Shown here piece after piece: positions 42,162 to 53,174 of a DNA stretch of 64,000 nt. Positions within the stretch are counted from its first letter, which is position 1, and each line of letters begins with the position of its first letter. The position numbers and the translations under genes are program-made. Source of the stretch: VBAS01 sp963773465 (lineage in GTDB: Bacteria; Bacteroidota; Bacteroidia; Chitinophagales; Chitinophagaceae); assembly GCA_963773465.1 (NCBI GenBank), contig CAVZBF010000001.1, forward strand, positions 1,922,001 through 1,986,000, written 5' to 3'. Under the pieces are notes generated by a model, which had not been told where the DNA came from, made no database searches, and was given only the letters and a program-made list of their open reading frames with translations.

Positions 42162-44625
42162 TTATTGACTTTGTCCTACCCTGTTTTGTTCATCTTGTGA
42201 ACTGCTATTTCTGCGTCGTGGTTGATTTTGCTGCCCGGTTTTTCCAAACCGCCAGGTAAAAGTTCCTGTTACCTGCCTGATATCAGGACGGGCAATAAAA
42301 CCGCCATCGATCATTCCATAAGTGTTTCTTCCTTCAAACTTTTGCCATGCAAATGGATCACGAACATTAAATCTAACAGTCCCTTTTCCTTTCATTACCT
42401 GTTTTTGGAAACCAAAACTCATCTGGTAAATTGGTTCCATCCTTGTAAGACCGCCAAGTGCCTTATGACGATACATTCCGCCTAACTCAGCACTCCATCC
42501 TTTTTTAAAAGTAAAATTATTTGTAAGGTTTGCAGTAAACGAAGTATATGAAATATCGATATTGAATGTATCGTAAACACCTTTGTAACGATTATTAAAC
42601 ACATTGGTGAAAAGATTTGCATTCCACCATTTGGCAAATGTGATCGGTGCAGTAACAGAAACACCGATATTGGTGAACTGTGCTACATTATCAACTGTAA
42701 GAAACCTTATTTTGCTATCGACCACAGGTTTTACGATCTGGGAAATAATATCGTCCGTAGTATTAAAATTAAAAGTAGTTATGAACTTACCATTAAAGCA
42801 TGAGTCAGATCAATATTATGAGTGTATTGCGGACGCAGATAAATATTTCCCTGCCTGTATGATAATGTATCAAGGAAATAAGTAAATGGATTCAGATCCT
42901 GGTAATTTGGTCTTTGAATCCGACGGCCATAAGCAACGGTCAATGTATTTTTCTTATCTAGTTTGTAACTGATAAATGCTGTTGGAAACAGATTTGTAGT
43001 ATCTCTTTTAAAAGTTTGTTTTGTTATCACCTGGTTTCCGTGTGCAATAGTGTTTTCCATCCTCAGCCCTGCCTGGAAGGTCCATTTTTTAATTTCCCGG
43101 CTATAGTTAACATACGCTGCGTTTATAGTTTCATCATAAATAAAATGATTGGAACGAATATGATCAATTTCCCATGCATTATTGATCATTCGTTCATAGT
43201 TTACAAGGTTATTATTTTTTACATAGCTGAATTTTACTCCTGCTTCAAACCTGCCATTCTTTATTGGGTGAGTATAATCAGTTTTAAAAGTATAGATATC
43301 AATATTAGAAGGTAAATGCCCTTCAGATAAGATGTTCCAGTTTTTTGTAACGAGCTATTATAAAAATCTGTTGTTAATACCATATCAGAAACATTACCAT
43401 AAACTACATAATCAAAATCTGCTGTCAGTTCCCTGCCGGTTGTATCAAACGTATGTTTCCAGTTAAGATTGAGTGTTGCATTTTGAAATTTAAGATCATT
43501 GTCGGTTGAAGAGATCAGCCTGTTTTCAAGTTGCTTGTTTGCATCAACCAGGTCAGAAACAGAAATTGGAGTAGGATGCCCGGAGAAATCAAAGCCACTC
43601 ACAACAATCCCAAAAATATTCTTTTTATCTGCATACCAATCCAATCCTAATTTCAATGTGTGATTGTTATTGCCGAATTTAAATCTTGTTTCTGTAAAAT
43701 TATAACCCGTGGTATTATAATTATCGTCCATAAACCTGCTATCAAGCGTTAGGCGATTCATTCCGCGAAACATGTTTGGATTATAATTTCCAAAAAAATT
43801 GATCTTATTTTTTCTATAGTTGAAATTTATACTGTTCTGTGATTTTGGTCTTAAATACCAGGCTTCATCAGGATGAAAAAGACTTGTAGTGGCTCCGATC
43901 ATAATGCTTCCGTTAAAGCCATTATTCTTTCCTTTTTTAGTTTTGATATTGATAACACCTGAATTACCTGAAGCATCATATTTTGAAGAAGGATTTGTCA
44001 TGATCTCAATCTGGTCAAGTGCTGATGCCGGCATATTGCGTAACAGATTAGCAAGGTCAGCGGCTGATAAAAAAGTTTGCTTGCCATCCATCATCACAAT
44101 AACACCCTGCTTGCCGCGAAGACTGATGTTACCATCATTGTCAACGGTAATGCCCGGTGATTTTTCCAGGATATCAAGAGCGGTCGAGCCGGCACTTGTT
44201 GGTGATGCATCAACATTCACTACTGTTTTATCGATCTTGGTTTCAATAAATGGTTTTTTGGCAGTTACAGTTACTCCTTCCATTGATTTGGATTCTGCAG
44301 AAAGCTTAATCGTTTCCGCTTTGAATGTTGAATTATCGGCGGTGATCTCCAATGATTGTCCAAATCTTTTTTGAAATCCAACAGAAGAAACAGAAAGCAG
44401 GAATTTTCCTTCAATTATTTTTTCAAATTCATATTTTCCTTCTTTATCGGTTACAGCAATTTTAACCAATGAAGAATCTTTTGCACGCAATAATGAAACC
44501 GATGCGGATTGCAGTGGTTTTTGAGATTCATCGGTAATGATCCCTGATATTTTGCCGATCTTACTCTGTGAAAAAACAAGCGTAGATAATAAGATGCCTG
44601 TCAAAAGGGTAAATGACTTTCTCAT
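42162..44625 (-). pseudogene. outer-membrane beta-barrel receptor (OMP_b-brl_3 type), copy 1, frameshifted
   Basis: Copy 1 of three tandem paralogues, about 820 residues when joined. Signal peptide to VFSQ, a carboxypeptidase-regulatory-like domain (about 25-105), a plug domain with LDILEKSPGITVDNDGNISL and LDQIEIMTNPSSKYDASG, then barrel strands ending CxTFTWRFGKTG. The frame breaks near 43310-43325 and near 42780. Homologues take up polymers or act as adhesin-like TonB-dependent proteins. Because the protein pattern continues cleanly after each break, the breaks may be sequence errors; hence the type tag is only a caution. Confidence 0.82.
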
Positions 44626-44798
44626 AAGTGCTATACTTTACGTTGGTGATGCATAAAATAACTGCTAATAATCTTCAGTAAGAAATGAATAATGATAAGA
44701 TTCGTAGTTAAAGTGTTAAAGGGCAAATAGTAATTACCTATACACAAGCGGCAAGAATCTTATTTAATAAACATAAAGTGTGAAAAACTGTTAAAGAG

Positions 44799-44832
44799 AA
44801 AGCCTCTTTGAAAAGAGGCTTTGTTGTTTTTC
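44799..44832 (-). terminator. terminator hairpin
   Basis: AAAGCCTCTTT faces AAAGAGGCTTT with a 2-nt loop, flanked by T-rich sequence on both strands; downstream of barrel copy 2. Confidence 0.7.
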
Positions 44833-44897
44833 ATGAGAAAACTAAAACTGACTGCTTGTATTTTTTCATGGCTATACCCGATCTATCGATATAATTC

Positions 44898-47351
44898 TTA
44901 TTCACCGGTTTTTACACGGCTGCTTTCTTCACTTGCCCCACCAGTTTTTCTTTTTTGATTGCCATTTATTTTTCCTTTGGTAAAACGATAAGTAAACCCA
45001 AGTGCTACTTGTCTTGAATCACGACGCTGCTGAAACGAAGCATCGATATTGCTGTATTTAATATCGCCTTTTATTTTTTGCGTGCGGAATACATCACGAC
45101 CAGATAGTCTCAACGTTCCTTTTCCTTTCAGTATCGGCTTGCTGATGCCCACATTTATCAATCCAAAGCTTTTTATTTTGAAAACACCGTCTACACCACC
45201 GGAATTAAAATATCCGCTTAATTCCCCTGTCCATGTTTTCGCAAATTTGAACTGGTTCGACATATTTCCCTGGAATGTTGTGGCACTAACTTTCACATCA
45301 TCCCCATTAATGTTTCCTTCATAGAGATTGTTATAAAGATTTGACCAAAGATTCCCACTCCACCATTTTGTGATTTGCTTGTTGGCACTAACAGAAATCC
45401 CATATTGACGTTGCTTTGCAATATTATCTTTCTTCACATAGGTTTCGTTCCTATCGGTATTTTGTTCAAGCACTTCATTAATGATATCAGTTGTTCTTGT
45501 ATAATTTAATGTTGTATTTAAAAACCCTTTATAGTTATGTGTGAATTCGATGTTATGAGCAAATTGCGGTTGCAGATTTGGATTTCCTTGCTCAAAAGTG
45601 TATTTGTCAAGGAAAAGAATGAACGGATTCAGATCTTCATAATCCGGCCTGCTGATCCTGCGGCCATAATTTAACACGAAACTGTTTTTATCACTTGGTT
45701 TATATTGAATAAAAGCCGTTGGAAATAATTGCGTGTAATGCCGGTCGAATCTTTGCCCAGTTGTTACCTGGTCACCTTTTGCATTTGTATTTTCAAGTCG
45801 TAAACCAAACTGGCCAAACCATTTTTTAGAAAGAGGCCTGCTATAATTTACATAAGCTGCATTCACATTTTCTTTATAGATAAAATGATTACTGCGGCCG
45901 ATATCACGAACTCTTACTCCATAATTTAAACTGTCATAGATTGCATTATTATCAGTTTCTACAAAACTTGTTTTAAGACCTGCTTCGAATTTTGCACCTT
46001 CTTTTAAAGGCTTTACATAATCAATTTTTGCAGTGTAAATATTTATATTTTGTGGTAAGCTTCCTAACAAAGTGTCTGCTTTATCAGCGGGTAAACCGTT
46101 TGCATCATAATATGCATTCATAAGATCCTGGGCATTTGTACTGCGGTAAGTCAGGTAGTCAATATCTGCAGTCAACTCCTGACCCGTTGTATCTAACACC
46201 TGGCGGAAGTTTACATTCGTACTGAAGTTTTTCCATTTTCTGTCATTACTTGTTTTGGCAATAGTATTACTGAGCAAAACCATATTTGGATCGGAAATAA
46301 ATACATCACTTTGATTGCTGAACCTCCCGGGATTGTAATAACCTGTGAAAACGGCGCCGAAAGTTGTATTCTTGCTTGCAAAATAATCAAAGCCAACTTT
46401 TGCATTGTATGATTTTCCACCTTCCTTAATTCTTGATTCCTGGTCAAAATGTGATTTAATTTGTTTTGTTGAATGCTCGATAAATTTTCTTTGAATATCG
46501 AGGTCCTGCCAGTTTTTACGATTACTATATCCAAGCGTTGTAAAAAGATTTACTTTATTTTTTCTGTAATTGAAATTGAACGACTCACTCACTTTTGGAT
46601 AGCGCCCCTGGCTCCATGTAGATGATAAACTTCCGCTATAACCAAATTGTTTTGTCTTTTTTGTTTTAATATTAATAACACCTGCATTACCTGCTGCATC
46701 ATATTTTGCAGGAGGGTTGGTCATAATTTCAATTTGGTCCAATTGGCTGCTGTTAAGATTGCGCAGATAATTTGCAAGGTCTGTTCCACTTAGATAGGTA
46801 GGTCTGCCATCGATATAAACCTGTACTCCTTGCTTTCCTTTCAAACTAATGTTACCGTCTTTATCAACAGATATACCCGGTGATTTCTCCAATACTTCCA
46901 AAGCGGAAGTACCTACATTAGTTACTGAAGCTTCTACATTTACTACAGTTCTGTCTATCTTTTGTTCGATCAAAGGTTTTTTAGCGGATACAGTTACACC
47001 TGCAAGATTTTTTGCAACCGGAACAAGCTCTATGGTTTTAAGAGTAACATTATTATTGGAAGAATTGATCTCAAAAACTTCGGAAAAACCTTTTGTATGT
47101 CCTACCGCGGTAATTGAAACCATGTATTTTCCTTCAACAACATTTTCAAAAACAAAATTGCCTTCCTTATTGGCAACGCTGATCTTAGCTACTGAAGAAT
47201 CTTTTGCCTGCAGTAATGTTATTGTAGCAGATTCGATGGTTTTGGTATTGCCGTCAATGACTTTTCCGGAAATTTTGCCATTCTTTATTTGTGCATGACT
47301 AATTATTGATAGCATCACAAGCATGGTTGATAAGGTTAAAATCTTTTTCAT
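44898..47351 (-). CDS. outer-membrane beta-barrel receptor (OMP_b-brl_3 type), copy 2, intact
   Basis: 817 residues and unbroken. Signal peptide to SHAQ; regulatory-like beta-sandwich (about 25-100, ISGKVIDGNTKTIESATI); plug with VEASVTNVGTSALEVLEKSPG, GKQGVQVYIDGRPTYLSG and LDQIEIMTNPPAKYDAAG; barrel with many aromatic strand ends, YGRRISRPDYEDLNPF and LGFTYRFTKGKING. No TonB box or SusD partner was seen. Same domain order as copies 1 and 3, so it serves as their reference. Ligand unknown. Confidence 0.9.
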   Translation of the reverse strand: MKKILTLSTMLVMLSIISHAQIKNGKISGKVIDGNTKTIESATITLLQAKDSSVAKISVANKEGNFVFENVVEGKYMVSITAVGHTKGFSEVFEINSSNNNVTLKTIELVPVAKNLAGVTVSAKKPLIEQKIDRTVVNVEASVTNVGTSALEVLEKSPGISVDKDGNISLKGKQGVQVYIDGRPTYLSGTDLANYLRNLNSSQLDQIEIMTNPPAKYDAAGNAGVINIKTKKTKQFGYSGSLSSTWSQGRYPKVSESFNFNYRKNKVNLFTTLGYSNRKNWQDLDIQRKFIEHSTKQIKSHFDQESRIKEGGKSYNAKVGFDYFASKNTTFGAVFTGYYNPGRFSNQSDVFISDPNMVLLSNTIAKTSNDRKWKNFSTNVNFRQVLDTTGQELTADIDYLTYRSTNAQDLMNAYYDANGLPADKADTLLGSLPQNINIYTAKIDYVKPLKEGAKFEAGLKTSFVETDNNAIYDSLNYGVRVRDIGRSNHFIYKENVNAAYVNYSRPLSKKWFGQFGLRLENTNAKGDQVTTGQRFDRHYTQLFPTAFIQYKPSDKNSFVLNYGRRISRPDYEDLNPFILFLDKYTFEQGNPNLQPQFAHNIEFTHNYKGFLNTTLNYTRTTDIINEVLEQNTDRNETYVKKDNIAKQRQYGISVSANKQITKWWSGNLWSNLYNNLYEGNINGDDVKVSATTFQGNMSNQFKFAKTWTGELSGYFNSGGVDGVFKIKSFGLINVGISKPILKGKGTLRLSGRDVFRTQKIKGDIKYSNIDASFQQRRDSRQVALGFTYRFTKGKINGNQKRKTGGASEESSRVKTGE

Positions 47352-47510
47352 GACTATACTTTATAAATATGATGAGCATTTATTATGACTCTTCCGAAAT
47401 GAATACAACTAAGACGTATTAAAGATATTTCTGAGTTACATTTTGTTTTAAAAAAAATCTATTGTGATTAAACGAGATGATCTTTTATAAACTCATTTAT
47501 TAGTATCTGG

Positions 47511-49970
47511 TTATTGATTTCCTCCGCCGATACGATTCTGTTCATCGCTTGCACTACTTGCTCTTCTTTTTGGAGCACCATTTATTTTTCCTTTGCTAAA
47601 ACGATAGGTGAAACCAAAATTCACAACACGGCTATCGCGGTTTTCTGAGAATCTCATATCAATATTGCCATATTTACTACTGCCCCTGAATCCCTGCGTG
47701 TAAAATATATCACGAACATTCACACGAATTGTAGCCTTCTTTTTAAATATCTCTTTGCTTAACCCTGCTGATACCATACCCAATGATTTTCCCTGCTATT
47801 ACTCCTTCAATGCCACCAGTTCTGAAAAAGCCACTTATTTCAGCAGACCATGTTTTGGCAAAATTAAATTGCTGTGATCCGTTTAACTGCAGGGTTGTTG
47901 CCGTTACTGATATCGTAGTATCATTTACGATACCATCGAATTTATTATTAAATGCATTAACAAATACATTGCTTCTCCACCATTTTGTAATGGGTATGGT
48001 TGTATTTACTGAAATACCAAACTGGCGCTGCTTTGCAATGTTTGCCGCTTTAACATAGGTCTCATTCTTTGCTTCATTCTGCTCTATCACTTGCTGAATG
48101 ATATCAGTCGTGTTTGTATAATTAAGCGTCGTGGTCACTATGCCTTTGTAGTTGTGACTTAATTCAATATTATGGCTAAACTGTGGTTTAAGATTTGGAT
48201 TTCCCTGCTGATACGTGTACCTGTCAAGAAAATTGATAAAAGGATTTAGACTCTGATAATCCGGGCGACGGATACGTTTTCCATAATTCAATACAAAACT
48301 GTTTTTCTCATTAGCCTTATATTGCAAGTATAAAGTTGGAAATAGCTGTGTATAATGACGATCAAATTTTTCACCCGTTGTAACCTGGTTTCCTTTTGCA
48401 TTCGTGTTCTCCATTCTTAATCCAGCCTGCGCATTCCATTTTTTGCTTAAAGGCCTGCTGAAATTCACATAAGCAGCATTGATATTTTCTTCGTAGATAA
48501 AATAATTACTGCGGTTAAAATCATGAACTACCTGGCCAAACGATATACTATCATATACTGCATCATTATCGGTTTTTACCAAACTGCTTTTAATCCTGCT
48601 TCAAACCGTATATCTTTTCCTAGATATTTTAAATAATCGATCTTACCGCTATAGATATTAATATCCTGTGGTAATGCTCCCAACAGCGTATCTGCTTTGA
48701 ATGTAGAATTTCCTGATGCATCAAAATAAGAATTGATAAGCGTTTGATCATTCTTAGAATCATATACTACAAAATCTACATCAGCGGTGAGTTCTGAATT
48801 AAGTGTGTCAAGAACCCGGCGAAAATTAAAATTTGTACTAAAGTTCGTCCACAACTGGTCATTACCCGAAAAAGCTCTCGTCTGGCTGTTTGGCTTACCT
48901 AATGCATCCGATATATCGGTGGTGTTTCGGTTAATATTATTCCGATCACTCGAAAAACCATTAAAGACAACTCCCAGCGTAGTTTTCTTTGAAGCGAAAT
49001 AATCCAATCCAATTTTAGCCCCATAGTTGTGTGACTTATTTTGCATTCTTGCTACCTGGTCAAAATTGGAGAGCAGGTCTTTTGTATTCTTATCTCTGAA
49101 GGTTCTTTCAATTTCCAGCAGCCCGAAGCCCTGATTATAATTATGGCTGAGATTACCGAATAGATTTACTTTATTATTACGATAATTAAGATTCAAACCT
49201 TCATTCACTTTGGGATACCGGCCCTGTCCATAACCAAGGCTGAGCGATCCATTATATCCCATTTGCTTATTCTTTTTTGTTTTGATATTGATAACGCCTG
49301 AAGTACCGGATGCATCAAATTTTGCGGGAGGGTTGGTCATGATCTCAATTTGTTCCAGCTGGTTTGAATTTAAACTCCGCAGATAATTGGCAAGATCAGT
49401 TCCGCCCAATTGTGTTTCTCGTCCATCAATCAGTACCACGACACCCTGTTTTCCCTTTAAGCTGATGTTGCCATCTTTATCAACAGAAATACCTGGTGAT
49501 TTTTCCAACACATCGAGGGCTGAGCTACCCACATTGGTCACCGCCGCTTCCACATTCACCACCATCCTGTCGATTTTTTGTTCAACCAAAGGTTTGCGAC
49601 CGGTAACACTTACATTACTGAGTTCTTTTGATGCCGGAATAAGTTCAATTGTTTTTAAAGTAACAGACTCGATTTGATGGAGTGATTTCAAAAGATTCCG
49701 AATACCCTTTGACATGACCAACTGCAGTAATAGAAACTAAGATATTTTCCTTCGGCAACATTTTCAAAAAAGAAATTCCCTTCTTTATTAGCCACATGGA
49801 TTTTCGCTACCGATGAATCCTTAGCATCTTAGCAACGTGATCGTAGCGGATTCTATCGTTTTTGTATTGCCGTCAATTACACGGCCGGAAACCCGGCCGG
49901 TTCCCTTTTGAGCTTGAATGGCGAAGGATAAGGTTATAATGGCTATAAGTAAGGTCAGAAACTTTCTCAT
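47511..49970 (-). pseudogene. outer-membrane beta-barrel receptor (OMP_b-brl_3 type), copy 3, several frameshifts
   Basis: Starts at 49970 with signal peptide MRKFLTLLIAIITLSFA and VSGRVIDGNTKTIESAT, then breaks at about 49830, 49735, 49680, 48580 and 47770. Between breaks it follows copy 2 closely: LDVLEKSPGISVDKDGNISL, LEQIEIMTNPPAKFDASG, YGKRIRRPDYQSLNPF, and NFGFTYRFSKGKINGAPKR. The end has SSASDEQNRIGGG like the ends of copies 1 and 2. Most likely one gene of about 815 residues; the break density is high. Confidence 0.82.
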
Positions 49971-50384
49971 TTTGAAGTATTTAGTGTATTAAGTACTCGT
50001 TGTTATTAATTACAGTTCAAAGATAGGTACTTGTTAATGCCAAGTACAGTGTTTTAAAATGAACGGCCATATTTCTTGATAAGTGGCCGGTTCCCACGAC
50101 ATTCATATGACGCGACACATTATTCCGGGTTACAGCACCGCGCCTTTTCGGTATCAATGGTACTTGTGATCTATAAATGGCAATTATTCCAAACTGATAA
50201 GTTTATTAACTGGTTTCTAGCTATGAACCGTTTTCTAAAGCAAACATAATTTCGAATACTTCCGGAAGGCAATTGCTTTCCGGCAAAATGCTTTTTTAAG
50301 TAGCAAACGGATGGAAATGGCAGATGAAAGTTTTAATCTTCATTTCCGCGAAGGTTTCTGTTTTATATTGCAGAAAAAAGAAAG
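49971..50384. other. intergenic region with two hairpins
   Basis: 414 bp between the divergent barrel copy 3 and threonine aldolase genes. Hairpins at 50058-50093 (GGCCA/TGGCC core) and 50262-50283 (CCGGAA...TTCCGG palindrome) are visible. No coding frame. Confidence 0.45.
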
Positions 50385-51399
50385 ATGATCATTGATTTCA
50401 GATCGGATACAGTTACCAAACCGAGCCCCGAAATGTTGAAGGCAATGATGAATGCTAAAGTAGGTGACGATGTATTTGGCGAAGATCCTTCGATAAATCA
50501 ATTAGAGGAGATGTCTGCAAATATGTTTGGAATGGAGGCAGGCATCTTCTGCCCTTCCGGCACTATGACGAATCAAATTGCAATTAAGTGTCATACCCAA
50601 CCTGGTGATGAAGTGATATGTGATGAAAATTCCCATATATATCAATACGAAGGTGGAGGGGTCGCTTTTAATTCATCAGCATCCGTAAAGCTGCTGTATG
50701 GCGACAGGGGCAGAATTAATGCAGGCCAGGTAAAAGCTGCAATAAATTCACGGATGATAACCATAAAGCTCACACAAGCTTAGTTTGTTTGGAAAATACA
50801 AGTAATCGCGGTGGCGGCAGTTGTTACGATCTTGAAGAAATAAAAAAAATTAAGCAAGTATGTGTTGACAATGATCTGGCCTTTCATTTGATGGTGCAAG
50901 ATTATGGAATGCGATGGTGGCAAAAAATGAAAAGCCAAAACAATATGGAGAAATATTTGACAGCATTTCTATTTGCTTGAGTAAAGGCCTTGGTTGCCCT
51001 GTAGGAAGTGTGTTGATCGGAAAAAAAGATTTCATTAAAAAAGGCACGAAGAATCAGAAAAGTATTCGGTGGTGGAATGAGGCAGGCAGGTTTTATGGCG
51101 GCTGCCGGTATTTATGCTTTGCAAAATAATATTGAGAGATTAAAGCAAGATCATGCACATGCAAAACAAATTGGAGAGGCAATAGCTCAAAATTCAGTTG
51201 CAAAAACAGTCGTTGCCCATTGAAACCAATATCATCATTTTTGAAACAGCTGCAACAGCCCAGACACTTAGTTGACAAATTGAGAGAAAAACAAATACTG
51301 TGTTATGCGACTGCGCCCAATAGAGTAAGATTTGTTGTGCATCTTGATATAACTGCGGAAATGGTGGATAAGGCAATTGAAATAATAAAAAAAATTTGA
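50385..51399 (+). pseudogene. low-specificity L-threonine aldolase, multiple frameshifts
   Basis: The first frame MIIDFRSDTVTKPSPEMLK through GTMTNQIAIKCH and IYQYEGGG is intact to about 50760. Later frames supply ENTSNRGGGSCYDLEEI, the PLP lysine motif SKGLGCPVGSVLIGKKDF, RQAGFMAAAGIYALQNNI and, at the end, RVRFVVHLDITAEMVDKAI. Joined it is about 338 residues, a complete aldolase cleaving L-threonine to glycine and acetaldehyde. At least five breaks in 1 kb make the given sequence untranslatable. Its stop lies 5 nt before the pgi start. Confidence 0.85.
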
Positions 51400-51404
51400 G
51401 AAGA

Positions 51405-53067
51405 ATGTTACCAAAGATAAATCCTATAACTACTGTTGCGTGGAAATCATTACAGGAACATTTTTTAGAAATGAAGAATGTTCATATGAGGGAGTTATTT
51501 AAAAATGATCCTGATCGATTTTATAAATATTCTGGTAACTGTCCGTGATATTGTTTTTGACTACTCTAAAAATATCATTAACGATAAGACAATATCACTT
51601 CTGTCAAACCTTGCTGCCGACTGCCAACTGCAGGCTGGAATTGATGCGATGTTTAATGGTGAAAAAATAAACGAAACAGAAAACCGGGCTGTTCTTCACA
51701 CAGCATTAAGAAATTTATCATCGGCACCTGTATATGCTGAAGGAAAAGATGTAATGCCGGATGTAAGAAAGGTTTTAAAACAAATGAAGAATTTTTGTAA
51801 CCGTATGCACGATGGAAGATGGCGTGGCTATACAGGAAAGCGTATAAGGTATATCGTAAATATCGGGATCGGTGGCAGCGATCTTGGGCCATTGATGGTT
51901 ACGGAGGCATTAAAACCTTACTGGCTTGAAGATATTCAAACCTTCTATGTATCAAATGTGGATGGAACTCATATTGCAGAAGTTTTAAAAAAGATAAAAC
52001 CGGAAAGAACGCTTTTTCTTATTGCCTCAAAAACATTTACCACACAAGAAACCATGACCAATGCATTTACCGCAAGAGAATGGTTCCTTGAACATGCAAT
52101 TGATGAAAAGCATATTGCCAAACATTTTGCTGCGTTGAGTACGAACGAAACCGAGGTTGTAAAGTTTGGTATCAATAAAAGAAATATGTTCCGGTTCTGG
52201 GATTGGGTAGGTGGTCGTTACTCGCTTTGGAGTGCAATCGGTTTGTCAATTGCATTAACGATCGGTTACAAAAATTTTGAAGAGCTCCTGGCCGGTGCCT
52301 ATGAAGCCGATCAGCATTTCAAAAAAACTCCATTAGAAAAAAATGTTCCTGTATTAATGGCCCTGATCGGGATTTGGTATACAAATTTTTTTGGTGCGCA
52401 AAGTGAAGCGATACTTCCTTATGATCAATACATGCATAGGTTTGCCGCTTATTTTCAGCAAGGGAATATGGAAAGCAATGGAAAATCGGTTGATAGAAAT
52501 GGGGAAGCGGTGGAGTATGTTACAGGCCCCGTCATCTGGGGCGAGCCCGGAACAAATGGGCAACATGCTTTTTATCAATTGATACACCAGGGAACTGAAT
52601 TGATCCCCTGCGATTTTATTGCGCCTGCTCAAAGCCATAATCCAATTGGCGATCATCATCAAAAACTCATGAGCAATTTTTTTGCACAGACGGAAGCATT
52701 AATGAATGGAAAAACAGAAGAAGAAGCAGAAAAGGAATTAGAGAAATCCGGGTTGAGTAATGAAGCAATTTCAAAACTCCTCCCCTTTAAAGTTTTTGCA
52801 GGTAACAAGCCTACCAATTCTTTCCTGATAAAAAAAATAACTCCGTTTAACCTTGGGCAAATGATTGCTTTTTATGAACATAAGATATTTGTCCAGGGCG
52901 TGATCTGGAATATTTTCAGCTTTGATCAATGGGGTGTTGAGCTTGGAAAACAATTAGCCAATAAAATTTTACCTGAATTAAGAGACGATCAGCGGATTTC
53001 ATCCCATGATTCATCTACTAATGAGTTGATAAATATTTTTAAGGAAATGAGAAATGATTTAAACTAA
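51405..53067 (+). CDS. pgi: glucose-6-phosphate isomerase, one frameshift
   Basis: Starts at 51405 (MLPKINPITTVAWKSLQEHF), continues to KYSGNC, then an extra C near 51543-51545 moves the frame to DIVFDYSKNIINDKT. Length 553 residues is normal. Signatures: NIGIGGSDLGPLMV, DWVGGRYSLWSAIGLS, and GVIWNIFSFDQWGVELGK. Interconverts glucose 6-phosphate and fructose 6-phosphate; homodimer, cytoplasm. Only the N-terminal join is broken. Confidence 0.95.
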
Positions 53068-53125
53068 CATAAAATATGCGCTGCACATCCAAATAACAAT
53101 ATTGCAAAATAACGCTATGGCAAAC

Positions 53126-53155
53126 AAAAGCCCCTTTTAACTAAAGGGGCTTTTT
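53126..53155. terminator. bidirectional terminator
   Basis: AAAAGCCCCTTT faces AAAGGGGCTTTT with a 5-nt loop and T/A runs on both sides, between pgi and the convergent T9SS gene. Confidence 0.85.
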
Positions 53156-53174
53156 GATAAACTGGTTTTGGTTT

